A stretch of 64,000 nt of DNA from Candidatus Cloacimonetes bacterium HGW-Cloacimonetes-3 (GTDB taxonomy: Bacteria; Cloacimonadota; Cloacimonadia; Cloacimonadales; Cloacimonadaceae). A program made the translations under genes and the position numbers. The notes under the pieces were generated by a model that ran no database searches, was not told the origin of the DNA, and worked only from the letters and a program-made list of their open reading frames with translations. Location of the stretch: contig PHBO01000007.1 of the NCBI GenBank assembly GCA_002840645.1, positions 1 through 64,000 on the forward strand, read 5' to 3'. Below are positions 17,765-27,309 of this stretch, one piece after another. Positions within the stretch are counted from its first letter, which is position 1. Each line of letters begins with the position of its first letter.

Positions 17765-19001
17765 AAAGAGTGTCTTTTAGCTCTCTGAGGCGTTTCGGTT
17801 GGGCTATAATAATCTCTTTCACGATAACCATTAGCACCGACATGAAACCCGCCATCAGCACCGTGATCAGACAGATCATGGCTCTGCGGGGACGAACTCT
17901 GCGTCCTGCTACCCGGGGGCTATCCAGTATCTCTAACTGGGGAAGGTTCTTTTGTTCTTCCAGTTTGGCTTTTTCATACTGAGGGCGAACATAGCCAAAC
18001 ACTTCTGTCAGGATGTTCAAATTCAGTTGTAACTGTGCTTGATTTGCGGTGAGAGAGGGAATACTGGAAAAATCAAGCTGGAACTTAGGGCGCAGTTCAT
18101 CACCGGAGTGCTCAAGTTCATTTATTTGTTTGTTTATGCCTGCCAATTGCAGTTCAAGGTCTTGAACAATCGGCGAATTGGGAGAGTAGTTTATCTTAGC
18201 TACATCCAATGAGATTTCCAGTTTCATTCTGGAAGATACCAAATTTGAGTATTGGGAGATTAACCCTGAAGATTGCTGCTGTAAATCAACTGCTTTATGC
18301 TTGCTTTTAAAATCGCTTATGACCGTCTGTAGCGAGTCTATGCTATCCCAAATCTCTTCCACTCTGTTTTCCAGATAGATTCGGTTGCGTCTTCCATTTA
18401 CCATGCGTTTATTCTGCAGATAGCTTTCCAGATTGTCAACGTAAAACTCAGCTATATCTCGGGAAAAACTCTTTGATTTAGTTTCAACTTCCACGGTTAT
18501 GAGGTTGTTTTTATCTTTATAATCTGTTGCAACCACCTTTTTGAGCAACCTGAGAGCATCGTCCATATTGGCGAGTGAGTCTGGATCGGTTAATTTGAAG
18601 TAATTAATCAATCCAAAGCGGCGGATAACCTCTTCCGAGAAATTTCTGGAATTCATTATAGTAACACAGTTAACTGCTTCATTCTGCATGTTTTGATCTA
18701 ACAAATCTTCAGCAATTTTACCCAAGGAGGCAATGGAAAGGGAAAGGCTCTTTTCTCTGCTGCTTACCGCATAAAAAGCTGCATCAGATTTCCATATCTG
18801 GGGTGTTATCAGGCTATAAACAACCGCTGCAATCCCAGCGATGCTAACGATGGCTATCACTAACCATCTGTTTTTTAAGATGATCCGAATCACCTCGATG
18901 ATATCAAGTTCAGTAACATGCTTTGCGGCGTTATTCAAATTTACTACCTGTATTTGGAAATATTCTCGCGAGCATCCTCTTACGGGGCGTTGATTTGTCA
19001 A
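17739..19001 (-). CDS. Wzz-type polysaccharide chain-length determinant
   Basis: Up to 420 residues. A Wzz N-terminal domain with its first membrane helix (VIRIILKNRWLVIAIVSIAG) is followed by a long periplasmic coiled-coil region and a C-terminal helix (AMICLITVLMAGFMSVLMVI). No tyrosine-kinase domain is attached. It sets the length of the polymer made by the co-encoded ligase/polymerase. The start is uncertain: a TTG at about codon 22, just before the conserved ELDIIEVIR, has an AGG upstream and may be the real one. Confidence 0.85.
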   Translation of the reverse strand: MTNQRPVRGCSREYFQIQVVNLNNAAKHVTELDIIEVIRIILKNRWLVIAIVSIAGIAAVVYSLITPQIWKSDAAFYAVSSREKSLSLSIASLGKIAEDLLDQNMQNEAVNCVTIMNSRNFSEEVIRRFGLINYFKLTDPDSLANMDDALRLLKKVVATDYKDKNNLITVEVETKSKSFSRDIAEFYVDNLESYLQNKRMVNGRRNRIYLENRVEEIWDSIDSLQTVISDFKSKHKAVDLQQQSSGLISQYSNLVSSRMKLEISLDVAKINYSPNSPIVQDLELQLAGINKQINELEHSGDELRPKFQLDFSSIPSLTANQAQLQLNLNILTEVFGYVRPQYEKAKLEEQKNLPQLEILDSPRVAGRRVRPRRAMICLITVLMAGFMSVLMVIVKEIIIAQPKRLRELKDTLYENQNNKQ

Positions 19002-19134
19002 CCTGAATTCTACGCTTACATCTCCACGTTTTTTTTCAACAGGGAATTTCGAGCCGCATGCAGTTGCTTTCTAAACATTGTATCATCACCCATAAGCAAA
19101 GCAAAGTGCTAACTTTGCTTGATTACCATGCTTG

Positions 19135-19223
19135 AATTACTTATGCATTACGCATGAAATACGGATGCGATGCGTAATGCATGCGTAATTCTCCTGTAAT
19201 TGCAGCAAGGAAGAAGCGGAAAA
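19135..19223. repeat. Nested-palindrome repeat, family A copy 2
   Basis: It shares a 58-base exact core with 13216-13273 and the same right arm (AGCAAGGAAGAAGCGGAAAAA), but lacks the left outer arm. TTGATTACCATG directly precedes it here, and also occurs at 13134-13145 about 70 bases before copy 1's core. The two copies are direct repeats around the polysaccharide cluster. No gene lies in 19002-19294. Confidence 0.88.
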
Positions 19224-19234
19224 AGAATAAATGC

Positions 19235-19263
19235 TTGACTTAGGCAGCTAAACCGGCTATTAT
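19235..19263 (+). promoter_or_regulatory. Sigma-70-type promoter of hydE
   Basis: TTGACT and TATTAT are spaced by 17 bases. The predicted transcript starts about 25 bases before the hydE ATG. Confidence 0.65.
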
Positions 19264-19294
19264 AGTAGTAAGACTACCAATAAGGAATAACATC

Positions 19295-20344
19295 ATGATA
19301 AAACCGGATAGAGCAGAAGTGCTCCGCCTGCTGTCTGTTACAGACAAGGCAGAGTTAACCCAGCTATTTCAGCGGGCATACGAAGTTAAAAAACAGTTCG
19401 TGGGTACCAAAGTGTATTTCAGGGGCATTGTAGAGCTTTCCAACGTGTGCAAAAAGAACTGCTATTATTGCGGGATCAGAAGCGGTAACAGCGATGTTGA
19501 ACGCTTCACGCTTAGCAAAGATGAAGCCGTAACCTCCGCCTTGTGGGCATACGACCAGCAATACGGCTCTGTGGTTATCCAATCCGGAGAGCGCGATGAT
19601 GCGCAGTTTGTGGATTTTATCGAGGATATTGTTAGCACTATCAGGGAAAAAAGCAATCACGAACTTGGCATAACCCTTTCCTTAGGCGAACAAAGCGAAG
19701 AAACATACAAAAGATGGTATGCTGCCGGTGCACACCGCTATCTGCTGCGCATAGAGACCTCCAACCGCGAGCTTTACCGCAAGCTGCACCCCGCAGATCA
19801 CGACTGGGAATACCGGGTGAACTGCATTCGTACCCTAAAGCGTATCGGCTATCAAAGCGGGACGGGCGTGATGATCGGCTTGCCATATCAGACTCTGGAG
19901 CATCTGGTGGATGATATTATGTTCTTCTACGATGAGGATATAGACATGATCGGCATGGGACCCTTTATCCCCCACGAAGATACCCCGCTGGCTAATGCAC
20001 TGCCCGAATACAACGAAGCGGAGCATCTGGATTTGGCACTTAAAATGATCGCTGTATGCCGCATAGTGCTAAAAGACGTGAATATCGCCTCTACTACCGC
20101 ACTACAAGCACTGAAATCCGATGGTAGGGAAATGGGGCTGCTGGCGGGAGCCAATATCATCATGCCCAACATAACGGACACCAAATACCGCGGCAACTAC
20201 CAGCTATACCGCGGAAAGCCATGCCTGGACGAGAACGCCAATCTGTGCCGGGGTTGCCTGGAAAAGCGTATCTCAAGCATCGGCGAAGAAATAGGCTACG
20301 CCCAGTGGGGGGATTCCCCGCATTATCACAAGCCGGATAGTTGA
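19295..20344 (+). CDS. hydE: [FeFe]-hydrogenase H-cluster maturase HydE
   Basis: A radical SAM enzyme of 349 residues required to build the [FeFe]-hydrogenase active site. The radical SAM cluster motif CKKNCYYC lies at about residues 52-59, after the HydE-like YFRGIVELSNV. The optional second cluster of HydE is present as CX7CX2C near the C-terminus (CLDENANLCRGC). QSGERDD and GTGVMIGLPYQT are further family segments. The PylB and BioB relatives lack this second motif arrangement. It stands alone here: hydF, hydG and the hydrogenase itself are not in the window. Confidence 0.95.
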   Translation: MIKPDRAEVLRLLSVTDKAELTQLFQRAYEVKKQFVGTKVYFRGIVELSNVCKKNCYYCGIRSGNSDVERFTLSKDEAVTSALWAYDQQYGSVVIQSGERDDAQFVDFIEDIVSTIREKSNHELGITLSLGEQSEETYKRWYAAGAHRYLLRIETSNRELYRKLHPADHDWEYRVNCIRTLKRIGYQSGTGVMIGLPYQTLEHLVDDIMFFYDEDIDMIGMGPFIPHEDTPLANALPEYNEAEHLDLALKMIAVCRIVLKDVNIASTTALQALKSDGREMGLLAGANIIMPNITDTKYRGNYQLYRGKPCLDENANLCRGCLEKRISSIGEEIGYAQWGDSPHYHKPDS

Positions 20345-20362
20345 TAAGGACTTAGGTTTGCT

Positions 20363-20620
20363 TTAAGTAATGTACTTTAACAGCAGCAGAATGAAAAAAA
20401 CAACCAGGAAGGGGATACGTTCCAAGGTTCGCACCGCACGGTGTTGTAAACCTATGGCAATAGCTTCGTGAACAAAGCCAAGGGCAAGAACCCCATAAGC
20501 AGCTGACATCAGCATATCTTTGGCTTGTAAACTTGCTAATGCTAATAACATAACCCCGACAAATCCTGCTATATTTGCCAGCACCGGATGTCTGGGCTTA
20601 CGTCTGTTAAAAAAACCCAT
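20363..20620 (-). CDS. Small membrane protein
   Basis: 85 residues with a basic N-terminus and three hydrophobic stretches (about 15-28, 36-55 and 68-83). Not recognised. It follows the PH-domain gene by 15 bases on the same strand, with AGGAAA before the ATG, so the two probably form one transcript and may act together at the membrane. Confidence 0.6.
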   Translation of the reverse strand: MGFFNRRKPRHPVLANIAGFVGVMLLALASLQAKDMLMSAAYGVLALGFVHEAIAIGLQHRAVRTLERIPFLVVFFILLLLKYIT

Positions 20621-20635
20621 GATTATTTCCTAAAC

Positions 20636-21199
20636 CTATTTCTCAACCGCTTTGCGAATGGCAGTAAGCTCGGCAAGGATGGCTTTCTGGAGGCTGAGAT
20701 CATCTGTTGGTTCTTTGGGAGTGCTATAGGCAGCAGGTGTCCCGATACGGCTCATGATCATGTCCTTCAGGGCTTCACTATCACGAATACCGGACATAAT
20801 CAGCTCCGCAGGTGCGCCCTGTGCCCCGCTTGCACCCGCTGTTTGAATCTTTAGATGGCTTAATCCGTACATCCTTTCTATGGGACCCTGGGTTACATCT
20901 ATGTTAGTGATCTTGCTATAGGGAACAGTGGTACGAATCCTCCAAAATACACCCTTTTTTAGCCTGACAGTATTGTTTTCAACACTGTATTCCAGGGTGT
21001 TGTAGAAAGCAGAAAGGTAAATGGCAATAATCAGGTAGAAAAATAACCAGATTGCCAGAAAGATACTCATCAACACCGGTTCTTCCGAAAACAGAACCAG
21101 TAACAGTAAAACAATTGCACCGAGTATAAACCAAAAACTGTTCATGAGATGCCACAACTTCTTAAGGTTGATCTCAGGTTTAATCACCAGGGTATCCAT
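20636..21199 (-). CDS. PH-domain (YdbS/bPH2-like) membrane protein
   Basis: 187 residues. Two adjacent membrane helices (about 18-38 and 45-67) are followed by a bacterial PH-like domain: AFYNTLEYSVENNTVRLKKG, TTVPYSKITNIDVTQGPIER and YGLSHLKIQTAG, typical of the YdbS/bPH2 family. A C-terminal helix (LQKAILAELTAIRKAVEK) may mediate oligomerisation. The function of the family is not settled; membrane-stress roles have been suggested. Confidence 0.82.
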   Translation of the reverse strand: MDTLVIKPEINLKKLWHLMNSFWFILGAIVLLLLVLFSEEPVLMSIFLAIWLFFYLIIAIYLSAFYNTLEYSVENNTVRLKKGVFWRIRTTVPYSKITNIDVTQGPIERMYGLSHLKIQTAGASGAQGAPAELIMSGIRDSEALKDMIMSRIGTPAAYSTPKEPTDDLSLQKAILAELTAIRKAVEK

Positions 21200-21349
21200 T
21201 TAAACTCCTTTATTTTGTAACTCACGTAAATATCTGGATGGCATCATTATCTGTCAACCATAAAATCCACACTCATACTCAGAACCTTATGCTAAGGCAT
21301 TCTAAAACGTTGATCTATTTCCACAGGGCAGAACTGCCGTGGAATTCTA

Positions 21350-21378
21350 TTGACAAGTTTGAAACATGTTTTTATCTT
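21350..21378 (+). promoter_or_regulatory. Sigma-70-type promoter
   Basis: TTGACA and TATCTT are separated by 17 bases, 33 bases before the start of the first acidic secreted protein. A bulged inverted repeat (CCAC-AG-GGCAG-AA-CTGCC-GTGG, 21321-21342) lies just upstream and could be an operator. Confidence 0.6.
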
Positions 21379-21410
21379 TACTAAAGTTAAATCTACCTTG
21401 AGGTTTGGTT

Positions 21411-21878
21411 ATGAAAAAAGCAGCGTTCATCCTGGTTATGAGCATATTGGTGTTCGTTCTTGGTGCGCAAACCGGTTTCTTTGATTTAAACTATGGAGAT
21501 AGTTTTGATGTTTGCGATGAGACTCTGTACTACAGCGATTTTGAGTATGTGGGATTATATAACAACACGCACATATACTATCCCTATGAAGAATCAGACT
21601 ATGAGTTCTCAGTGGACGAGATCAAGCTTTATTTCGAAAATGGCGAGGACGAACTTACCGGGTGGGCAATTCTATACTATCCTTCGTACACGGATGACAT
21701 AGGTAAATTCGTTGTTGATGGCTTGAAAAAGCTGCATGGAGAGAATTGCGTGTACCATGAAAAGGAAGATTATTACACTTGGGAGTTTGGAAACCGGCGT
21801 TTTATGGAAGCGGGCTTCACCAGCGACCACAGTAGATTTTACGTGGAATATCGTACCATGTACGAATTGGAGGAATGA
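21411..21878 (+). CDS. Acidic secreted protein, tandem paralogue 1
   Basis: 155 residues from the ATG at 21411, with GAGG upstream. A signal peptide (MKKAAFILVMSILVFVLGAQ) precedes a short acidic, tyrosine-rich domain. The next gene encodes a clear paralogue sharing QTGxFDLxxG, the acidic YYP/YVPYE region and LYFENGxDELTGWAI. No known domain is recognised. It is probably periplasmic or surface located. Confidence 0.75.
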   Translation: MKKAAFILVMSILVFVLGAQTGFFDLNYGDSFDVCDETLYYSDFEYVGLYNNTHIYYPYEESDYEFSVDEIKLYFENGEDELTGWAILYYPSYTDDIGKFVVDGLKKLHGENCVYHEKEDYYTWEFGNRRFMEAGFTSDHSRFYVEYRTMYELEE

Positions 21879-21979
21879 TTATATTGCACCTAATGGGCAA
21901 CAGTTCGTTAAGAGAATTTTATTGACAGCATGAAAACTAATCATTCTTAGGTTCTCATTATTCTTAAGGAGTTTTACCC

Positions 21980-22441
21980 ATGAAAAAAGCAGTGTTCATC
22001 TTATTATTGGTGGTGTTTACACTTTCCTTGGCGGCTCAGACCGGTTTATTTGATCTCTACTTCGGAGAAAGCTATGAAGATTGTGACTTGGATTTGTATT
22101 ACGAAGGCTTCACTTATTCTGATGAAGATTTAGATGGAGCAGAGATATACGTACCTTACGAGGATGAGTATTTAGATTATGATGTGGATCATGTAAGGCT
22201 ATATTTTGAAAATGGAAAAGATGAATTAACAGGCTGGGCAATATATTTTATCCCCTCTGAAGATTGTAACATAGAAGAAGTTATGGTAGCAATTCTGGAC
22301 AAAAAGTTCGGTGCTTCAAAGTATGGTAGTAAGGAAACATTTTATTATTGGCCATTGAAAGAGCCTCGCTTTCTGGAAGCAGACTATACGGATGATGGCA
22401 CCTTGTTTTACGTGGAGTTTGGCACTGAATTTGAAGACTAA
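21980..22441 (+). CDS. Acidic secreted protein, tandem paralogue 2
   Basis: 153 residues with a signal peptide (MKKAVFILLLVVFTLSLAAQ) and AAGGAG upstream. It is colinear with the preceding protein along its whole length and is more acidic. A TTGACA at 21922-21927 suggests its own promoter, though the -10 is weak. The pair arose by local duplication. The function is unknown. Confidence 0.75.
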   Translation: MKKAVFILLLVVFTLSLAAQTGLFDLYFGESYEDCDLDLYYEGFTYSDEDLDGAEIYVPYEDEYLDYDVDHVRLYFENGKDELTGWAIYFIPSEDCNIEEVMVAILDKKFGASKYGSKETFYYWPLKEPRFLEADYTDDGTLFYVEFGTEFED

Positions 22442-22450
22442 GGTCAGTGC

Positions 22451-23815
22451 TTAGTAAACCAGATACAACAGCAGCAGTGGGAGCACTACCGCACAGCACA
22501 GTAATGCTATCTGAGGCAGGTACCGGCTAAATGGGAGTTTGGTGCGAGCTTTGCCCGCCCCCATGGTAATTGCCAGCGAAGCGCATCCCAGTCCATACGC
22601 TATGATAGCCAGAAGGATAAAAAAGGCTATAAGTACTATGATGTTTCCGCTGGCGATAAGGGCAAAGGCAATGTAGAATTCACTGAGAAACAAAGGTGAA
22701 GGCGGCATACCGATAATAAACATAAAACTAATCAGCCATAACCAGCCGGATATAGGGTTTTTGGCAAGCAATCCGCTACATTGGTCATAATCCTTCTTGC
22801 CAAAGATGCCATACACATTCCCCGCCGTGAGGAAGAAAGCAGCCTTGATCATGGAATGCCCCATCACATGGATAAGCCCTGCTTTGCCCGCATATTCACC
22901 CAAGGCAAAGGCGATCATGACAATACCCATGTTTTCGATGGAGGAGTATGCCAGCATGCGTTTGTAGTTCTTTATCTTTAGCATAAATACTGCAGCCACA
23001 AACATCGAGATTAGCCCCATAGTGATAAACAACTGAGAAGCTAAGCCACCTAAGTGACAGGCATTCATCACTTCCTGCATGCGGATAAGAGGCAATAAAG
23101 CCGTGTTTAGCAAAGCTCCCGATAATAATGCCGATACCGCCGCCGGAGCTTCCGAATGTGCATCCGGTAGCCAGAAATGTAGGGGAGCTAAGCCCACCTT
23201 GGTGCCAAAACCAATCAGCATAAAAACAAAAGATACTTTCAGCCAAAAGGGTGTGATTGTTTCTGCAAGAGTTAGGATTGTATCTATCGCAAGGCTGGAA
23301 GCAGTTGGCATGGCTATCACCAGCAACAGGATGCCCACAAAAGCCATAGCGATACCAATGGAGCAGATAAATAAGTATTTCCAGGCAGCTTCCAGGGATT
23401 GCTTGTGATGCTCGAAGCTGATAAGTAAAGCACTGGCAAGAGTGGTGGTCTCCACAAACACCCAGATAAGCCCCAAATCACGACTGAGGTTTGCCCCGTC
23501 CATAGATGCCACGAAAGCCATCATACATATTGCGTATATGCTGCTTTGACGGTTCGATAGGCTGCCTTTTAGTTGCAAAGAATATAGCCCCACTGCAAAG
23601 TACAATATAGCTGAGATGATAAAGAACCAGATGCTTAAGCCATCTATACCGAGAAACTCAGGCAATCCGGAGGAAGGCAGGACAAAGGCAATCCCCGCAA
23701 ATAGATGCAGGATACTGTGCGCAAACACCAGTGCCGAATTGAGGCTTTTATTCTTGAATCTCCACGCCAGTATTCCCGCCAAAATGGGGAACAGCCAGAT
23801 ATACAAATATAACAT
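22451..23815 (-). CDS. Ehr-like complex: proton-pumping NuoN/HyfF-like subunit
   Basis: 454 residues, about 13 to 14 membrane helices, belonging to the antiporter-like proton-conducting subunits of complex I and group 4 hydrogenases. Signature segments are GLIWVFVETTTLASALLI (the conserved glutamate of helix 5), the lysine-bearing GFGTKVGLAPLHFWLPDAH, and YSSIENMGIVMIA. The HyfF-like form is shorter than NuoL and lacks its lateral helix. It is the last gene of a six-gene minus-strand operon and should form one proton channel of the complex. Confidence 0.9.
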   Translation of the reverse strand: MLYLYIWLFPILAGILAWRFKNKSLNSALVFAHSILHLFAGIAFVLPSSGLPEFLGIDGLSIWFFIISAILYFAVGLYSLQLKGSLSNRQSSIYAICMMAFVASMDGANLSRDLGLIWVFVETTTLASALLISFEHHKQSLEAAWKYLFICSIGIAMAFVGILLLVIAMPTASSLAIDTILTLAETITPFWLKVSFVFMLIGFGTKVGLAPLHFWLPDAHSEAPAAVSALLSGALLNTALLPLIRMQEVMNACHLGGLASQLFITMGLISMFVAAVFMLKIKNYKRMLAYSSIENMGIVMIAFALGEYAGKAGLIHVMGHSMIKAAFFLTAGNVYGIFGKKDYDQCSGLLAKNPISGWLWLISFMFIIGMPPSPLFLSEFYIAFALIASGNIIVLIAFFILLAIIAYGLGCASLAITMGAGKARTKLPFSRYLPQIALLCCAVVLPLLLLYLVY

Positions 23816-23820
23816 CGCTC

Positions 23821-24456
23821 TTAATCCCTCAAGGTGGAAAGCTCGTCGCTATCCACTTCCTCAAAAGTGCTGTTTATCTTGTTCAGGAACAGCACCAAAA
23901 TAAGAATTGAGAGCAGTATATCCAGAGACACTCCCAGGCTTACCACATGCGGCATTTGGCTGCCCAATGCCAGGGATAAGAGAAAGATGCCATTTTCCAT
24001 AATCAGATAACCCATCAGGTGGGTAATCAGTTTCTTGTTAGCAATAATAATGAACAATCCCTTCAGGATGGCGGCAAAGGCAATACCAAAATGCAGGGGA
24101 TAGAGGTTTTGGTTACTCTTACCGCTCCACAGAGCAATGAAGAAAGCAAAGGCAAAGATTGCCGTCATAGAACCCAGCGAAAAGAAGTTTGATACCGAAG
24201 GCTCAACCTCGCGCTTGATGCCGTTCTTGCGGATGGTGTCCAATATGAACCAGGGAATCAGAACCGCTTTAAATACAATTGTTTCCAGTGCTACAAAGGC
24301 GAACTCCCACATGTTGATTTCGTTTGTCTTCAGGATAGTAAGCACAAACAGGATTAAACCCTGTACAATAAGTATCCTGGCAATGCTGGATAGCATATTG
24401 GTGATGGAGGCAAACAGCAGGCTTACTCCAAATAATACCAGCAGGATGTCTGCCAT
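23821..24456 (-). CDS. Ehr-like complex: HyfE-like membrane subunit
   Basis: 211 residues from the ATG at 24456, with a G-rich Shine-Dalgarno close upstream and the stop of the preceding gene two bases away. About six or seven membrane helices. The N-terminal part resembles the HyfE/NuoK-like small subunit (ADILLVLFGVSLLFASITNM) and the C-terminal part GYLIMENGIFLLSLAL carries the conserved glutamate of this family. Its position between the NuoH-like and NuoN-like genes matches hyf-type operons. Confidence 0.85.
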   Translation of the reverse strand: MADILLVLFGVSLLFASITNMLSSIARILIVQGLILFVLTILKTNEINMWEFAFVALETIVFKAVLIPWFILDTIRKNGIKREVEPSVSNFFSLGSMTAIFAFAFFIALWSGKSNQNLYPLHFGIAFAAILKGLFIIIANKKLITHLMGYLIMENGIFLLSLALGSQMPHVVSLGVSLDILLSILILVLFLNKINSTFEEVDSDELSTLRD

Positions 24457-24457
24457 A

Positions 24458-25375
24458 TTATATCCCCCCCAAATTGTGCACAATCAAGGCAGCAAGCACC
24501 AGTAAAGCTATGGAAAGCGGAATAATTACCAGCTCCAGATTACGGCTGATGCGATAACGCGGCATCAGGCTTTCCACCAGCCCGGCAAGCACCGCAAGTG
24601 CTAAGCTGCACAGCAGGAAAACAGCAGTTATCATTGTGCCGCCCATGCCTTCGGGGATAAGGAAATAGCTGATCAGCGAGGCATATATCTGCACTTTCAA
24701 AGCTGCCGTATAGTGTACAAAAGCAAGGTTTACCCCGGAAGTATCCAGCACCATAACTTCGTGGATCATGGTTAGCTCCAGATGGGTTGCAGGGTCGTCA
24801 AAAGGAACCCGAGAGCCTTCCACCAGCAGCATGATAAAAAGTGCCAAAGCCGTGAGCACCGCTATAATTACAGACCACTCGTTGTGTATATTTACGGTGT
24901 GCCGGTAAAACAGCTGTCCCATAGTGTCGAAGCCACCTGCATAGGCAAGAGAACCAATAATTAGCAGAAAAGCAGGCTCCAGAAATGCCGTGAAGGATAT
25001 CTCGCGGGATGCACCCATGCCTTCGAAGCTGCTGCCTACATCCATTGCAGCCAGCACCATCACCGCTTTCGCCAGTGCCAGCAGCGACATGAAGAGGAAG
25101 AAATCTCCGCGAAAGCCCAAGACTGCGCTCTTAGCCCCAAAGGGTACAAGTAATGCTGCCACAAAGGTTGCCGCCAATGCCAGGGAAGGTGCCCAGCGAA
25201 AGATATGGCTGCTGCTGTGGCTGTGTACTTCGGTTTTGCCCAATAATTTGGCGCAGGTGTAGAAGGGTTGCAGGATTGTGGCACCTTTTCTGCCTGCCCA
25301 CACAGCTTTGGTCTTGGTAATAATCCCCATAAACAGCAGAGGCAACACCAGTATCAGGATCATGCTCACTATCAT
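24458..25375 (-). CDS. Ehr-like complex: NuoH/HyfC-like membrane subunit
   Basis: 305 residues with eight or so helices. It is the NADH dehydrogenase subunit 1 homologue that links the hydrophilic module to the proton-pumping arm. Visible signatures are GRKGATILQPFYTCAKLLGK near the N-terminus, EGSRVPFDDPATHLELTM (acidic loop near the quinone-like cavity) and HEVMVLDTSG. The stop of the preceding NuoL-like gene overlaps its ATG by four bases, so translation is coupled. Confidence 0.92.
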   Translation of the reverse strand: MIVSMILILVLPLLFMGIITKTKAVWAGRKGATILQPFYTCAKLLGKTEVHSHSSSHIFRWAPSLALAATFVAALLVPFGAKSAVLGFRGDFFLFMSLLALAKAVMVLAAMDVGSSFEGMGASREISFTAFLEPAFLLIIGSLAYAGGFDTMGQLFYRHTVNIHNEWSVIIAVLTALALFIMLLVEGSRVPFDDPATHLELTMIHEVMVLDTSGVNLAFVHYTAALKVQIYASLISYFLIPEGMGGTMITAVFLLCSLALAVLAGLVESLMPRYRISRNLELVIIPLSIALLVLAALIVHNLGGI

Positions 25376-27309
25376 CGGGAAACCCCCAACACCCAGATAA
25401 GCATGCTTAACAGGGCTAACAACAGATAGGTGATATAGCTGTTGGTTTTACCATTGTGAATACCGTCAAAGTACTTAAACAGGCTTCTGATAGCTTTACA
25501 GAGGTTTGTTATTATCCCCTTGTCCAGATAGTCCCGCACTTCCTCATGATACTCCATCCGCGTGGGGAAATATCCTTCCACTACCTGTTTATCCGAGGTT
25601 TTGTGCATAAATGGCTTCAGGAAATAGCCCAGCGGGTTTATATAGGCACTCCCGGTATATTGCATGCGCGGGCTTGGCTTGCCGTATCCGCAACCCCAGG
25701 TGGGTGCCTTGCTGATTATAGCTACGCGGTGCTTAAATACATAAATCACTGCAAAGCAAAATATTAAGAGAAGCAAAACAGCACTGATGATATTCAGGCT
25801 TGTGCCGAAACTGCTTAATACTGCAATATCCAGGTGGAAAGCCGCAGATAGCGGCATCAGCATCCTCAAACCCAGATTAGCAAATACTCCCAGCACCAAA
25901 CATGCAATAGCCAACAGCCCCGGACTAAGCAACATGCCCATCGGCACCTCTTTGGCTGTAGTTGCTTGCGGGGAGCGGGGTTCTCCGCTAAACACAATGC
26001 TATAAAGTTTAGAAAAGGCAATCAGCGCAAGTGCGCTTACAAAAGCCAGAACAGCAGCTGCCACCACCACAGAGAGCGTACTGCTTAGGTTACTCTCTCT
26101 GAAACCATTCATAATACCCAGAAAGATCGTGAACTCCGAGATAAAGCCATTCATTACCGGTAAAGCTGAGATTGCAGCCGTGCCAAGCAGGAAAAGCAAT
26201 GCGGTTATAGGCATTCTCTTGCTTAATCCGCCCAGACTATCCTGCTCCAGAGTATGCGTGCTTACCAGAATATTCCCGCTTAGATAAAAGAGCATCGGTT
26301 TGAACAGGGAGTGGTTAAGCAGATGCAGCATTGCTCCGGCAAAGCCAAGAGTTGCCATTACAGGGTTGCCTGTTGCTCTGCCCAGCAGCCACAGACTTAA
26401 ACCAATCCCGATGATGCCGATATTCTCTATGGATGAATACGCCAATGCACGCTTGATATTCGTTTCTGCCAGAGTGTGGATCACGCCGTTAAATGCCGTA
26501 ATCAACGCGATAAACAGCAGAATATACACTTCATAGGGTTGCCAGCTTGCCCGGTTCAGCACCATGATTATCCCGAAGATACCTGTCTTGATCATCAAGC
26601 CGGACATCATGCCAGACAGATGCGCCGGAGCAACAGGATGCGCCTTGGGCAGCCAGGAGTAAAAGGGAAAGAACCCTGCTTTGAAGGCAAAACCAACCAG
26701 CAGCAACCACTTTGCCAATCCATAGAGGGGCGCAGCTCCGAAATTCAGGCTTCCGCTTTGGCTGTATAGCAACCCGAAACCAAGCAGCAACACCGCAGCT
26801 CCCACATGCATCATCACAAAGTAGTACAGAGCATTGGCAATTGTTTCCTTGTTTCCCCGGTCTTGCAGGATGGCAAAAAAGGAAGCCAGACTCATCATTT
26901 CCCAGGCTATCATAAACAGCAGGCTGTGGCGCAGCATCAGCACAAAGTGCATGCTAAGCAACATTAGCCCGATATAGAACAGGTGAGATTTTATCCCCTT
27001 TCCGGGGTGCGCTTTCAGATAAAAATGCCCATAGACAATGCCCCAAATGGAGCCGAAGGCAAAGATCATGCCTACAAAGGCAGCCAATGGGTCTATCACC
27101 ACATCCGCCAAGCCAATAAAACCGGGCAGATTAAGGACATAAGCCTGCACTTGCCCGCTAAACAGAACTTTTGCATAGCCAAAAAGCATAGTTATGGCGG
27201 ACAGAGAACTAAGCAGCATAAACCGCAGCGATATGCATTCTGTTTTTGCCCTGTCGGTAAGCAGTATCAGCAGGGCAACTGTCATTATTACTATGCCGTA
27301 GGTGATCAT
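25372..27309 (-). CDS. Ehr-like complex: large proton-pumping NuoL/HyfB-like subunit
   Basis: 645 residues from the ATG at 27309, which overlaps the preceding stop as ATGA and has AGGAAGG upstream. A longer frame to 27408 lies inside the neighbouring gene and is rejected. About 15 to 16 helices form the antiporter-like domain, with SLLFMIAWEMMSLASFFAIL (conserved glutamate), GFAFKAGFFPFYSWLPKAHP (conserved lysine) and YSSIENIGIIGIG. The C-terminal extension carries a loop (TWGCGYGKPSPRMQYTG) typical of HyfB-like proteins, and a terminal helix. Confidence 0.92.
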   Translation of the reverse strand: MITYGIVIMTVALLILLTDRAKTECISLRFMLLSSLSAITMLFGYAKVLFSGQVQAYVLNLPGFIGLADVVIDPLAAFVGMIFAFGSIWGIVYGHFYLKAHPGKGIKSHLFYIGLMLLSMHFVLMLRHSLLFMIAWEMMSLASFFAILQDRGNKETIANALYYFVMMHVGAAVLLLGFGLLYSQSGSLNFGAAPLYGLAKWLLLVGFAFKAGFFPFYSWLPKAHPVAPAHLSGMMSGLMIKTGIFGIIMVLNRASWQPYEVYILLFIALITAFNGVIHTLAETNIKRALAYSSIENIGIIGIGLSLWLLGRATGNPVMATLGFAGAMLHLLNHSLFKPMLFYLSGNILVSTHTLEQDSLGGLSKRMPITALLFLLGTAAISALPVMNGFISEFTIFLGIMNGFRESNLSSTLSVVVAAAVLAFVSALALIAFSKLYSIVFSGEPRSPQATTAKEVPMGMLLSPGLLAIACLVLGVFANLGLRMLMPLSAAFHLDIAVLSSFGTSLNIISAVLLLLIFCFAVIYVFKHRVAIISKAPTWGCGYGKPSPRMQYTGSAYINPLGYFLKPFMHKTSDKQVVEGYFPTRMEYHEEVRDYLDKGIITNLCKAIRSLFKYFDGIHNGKTNSYITYLLLALLSMLIWVLGVSR

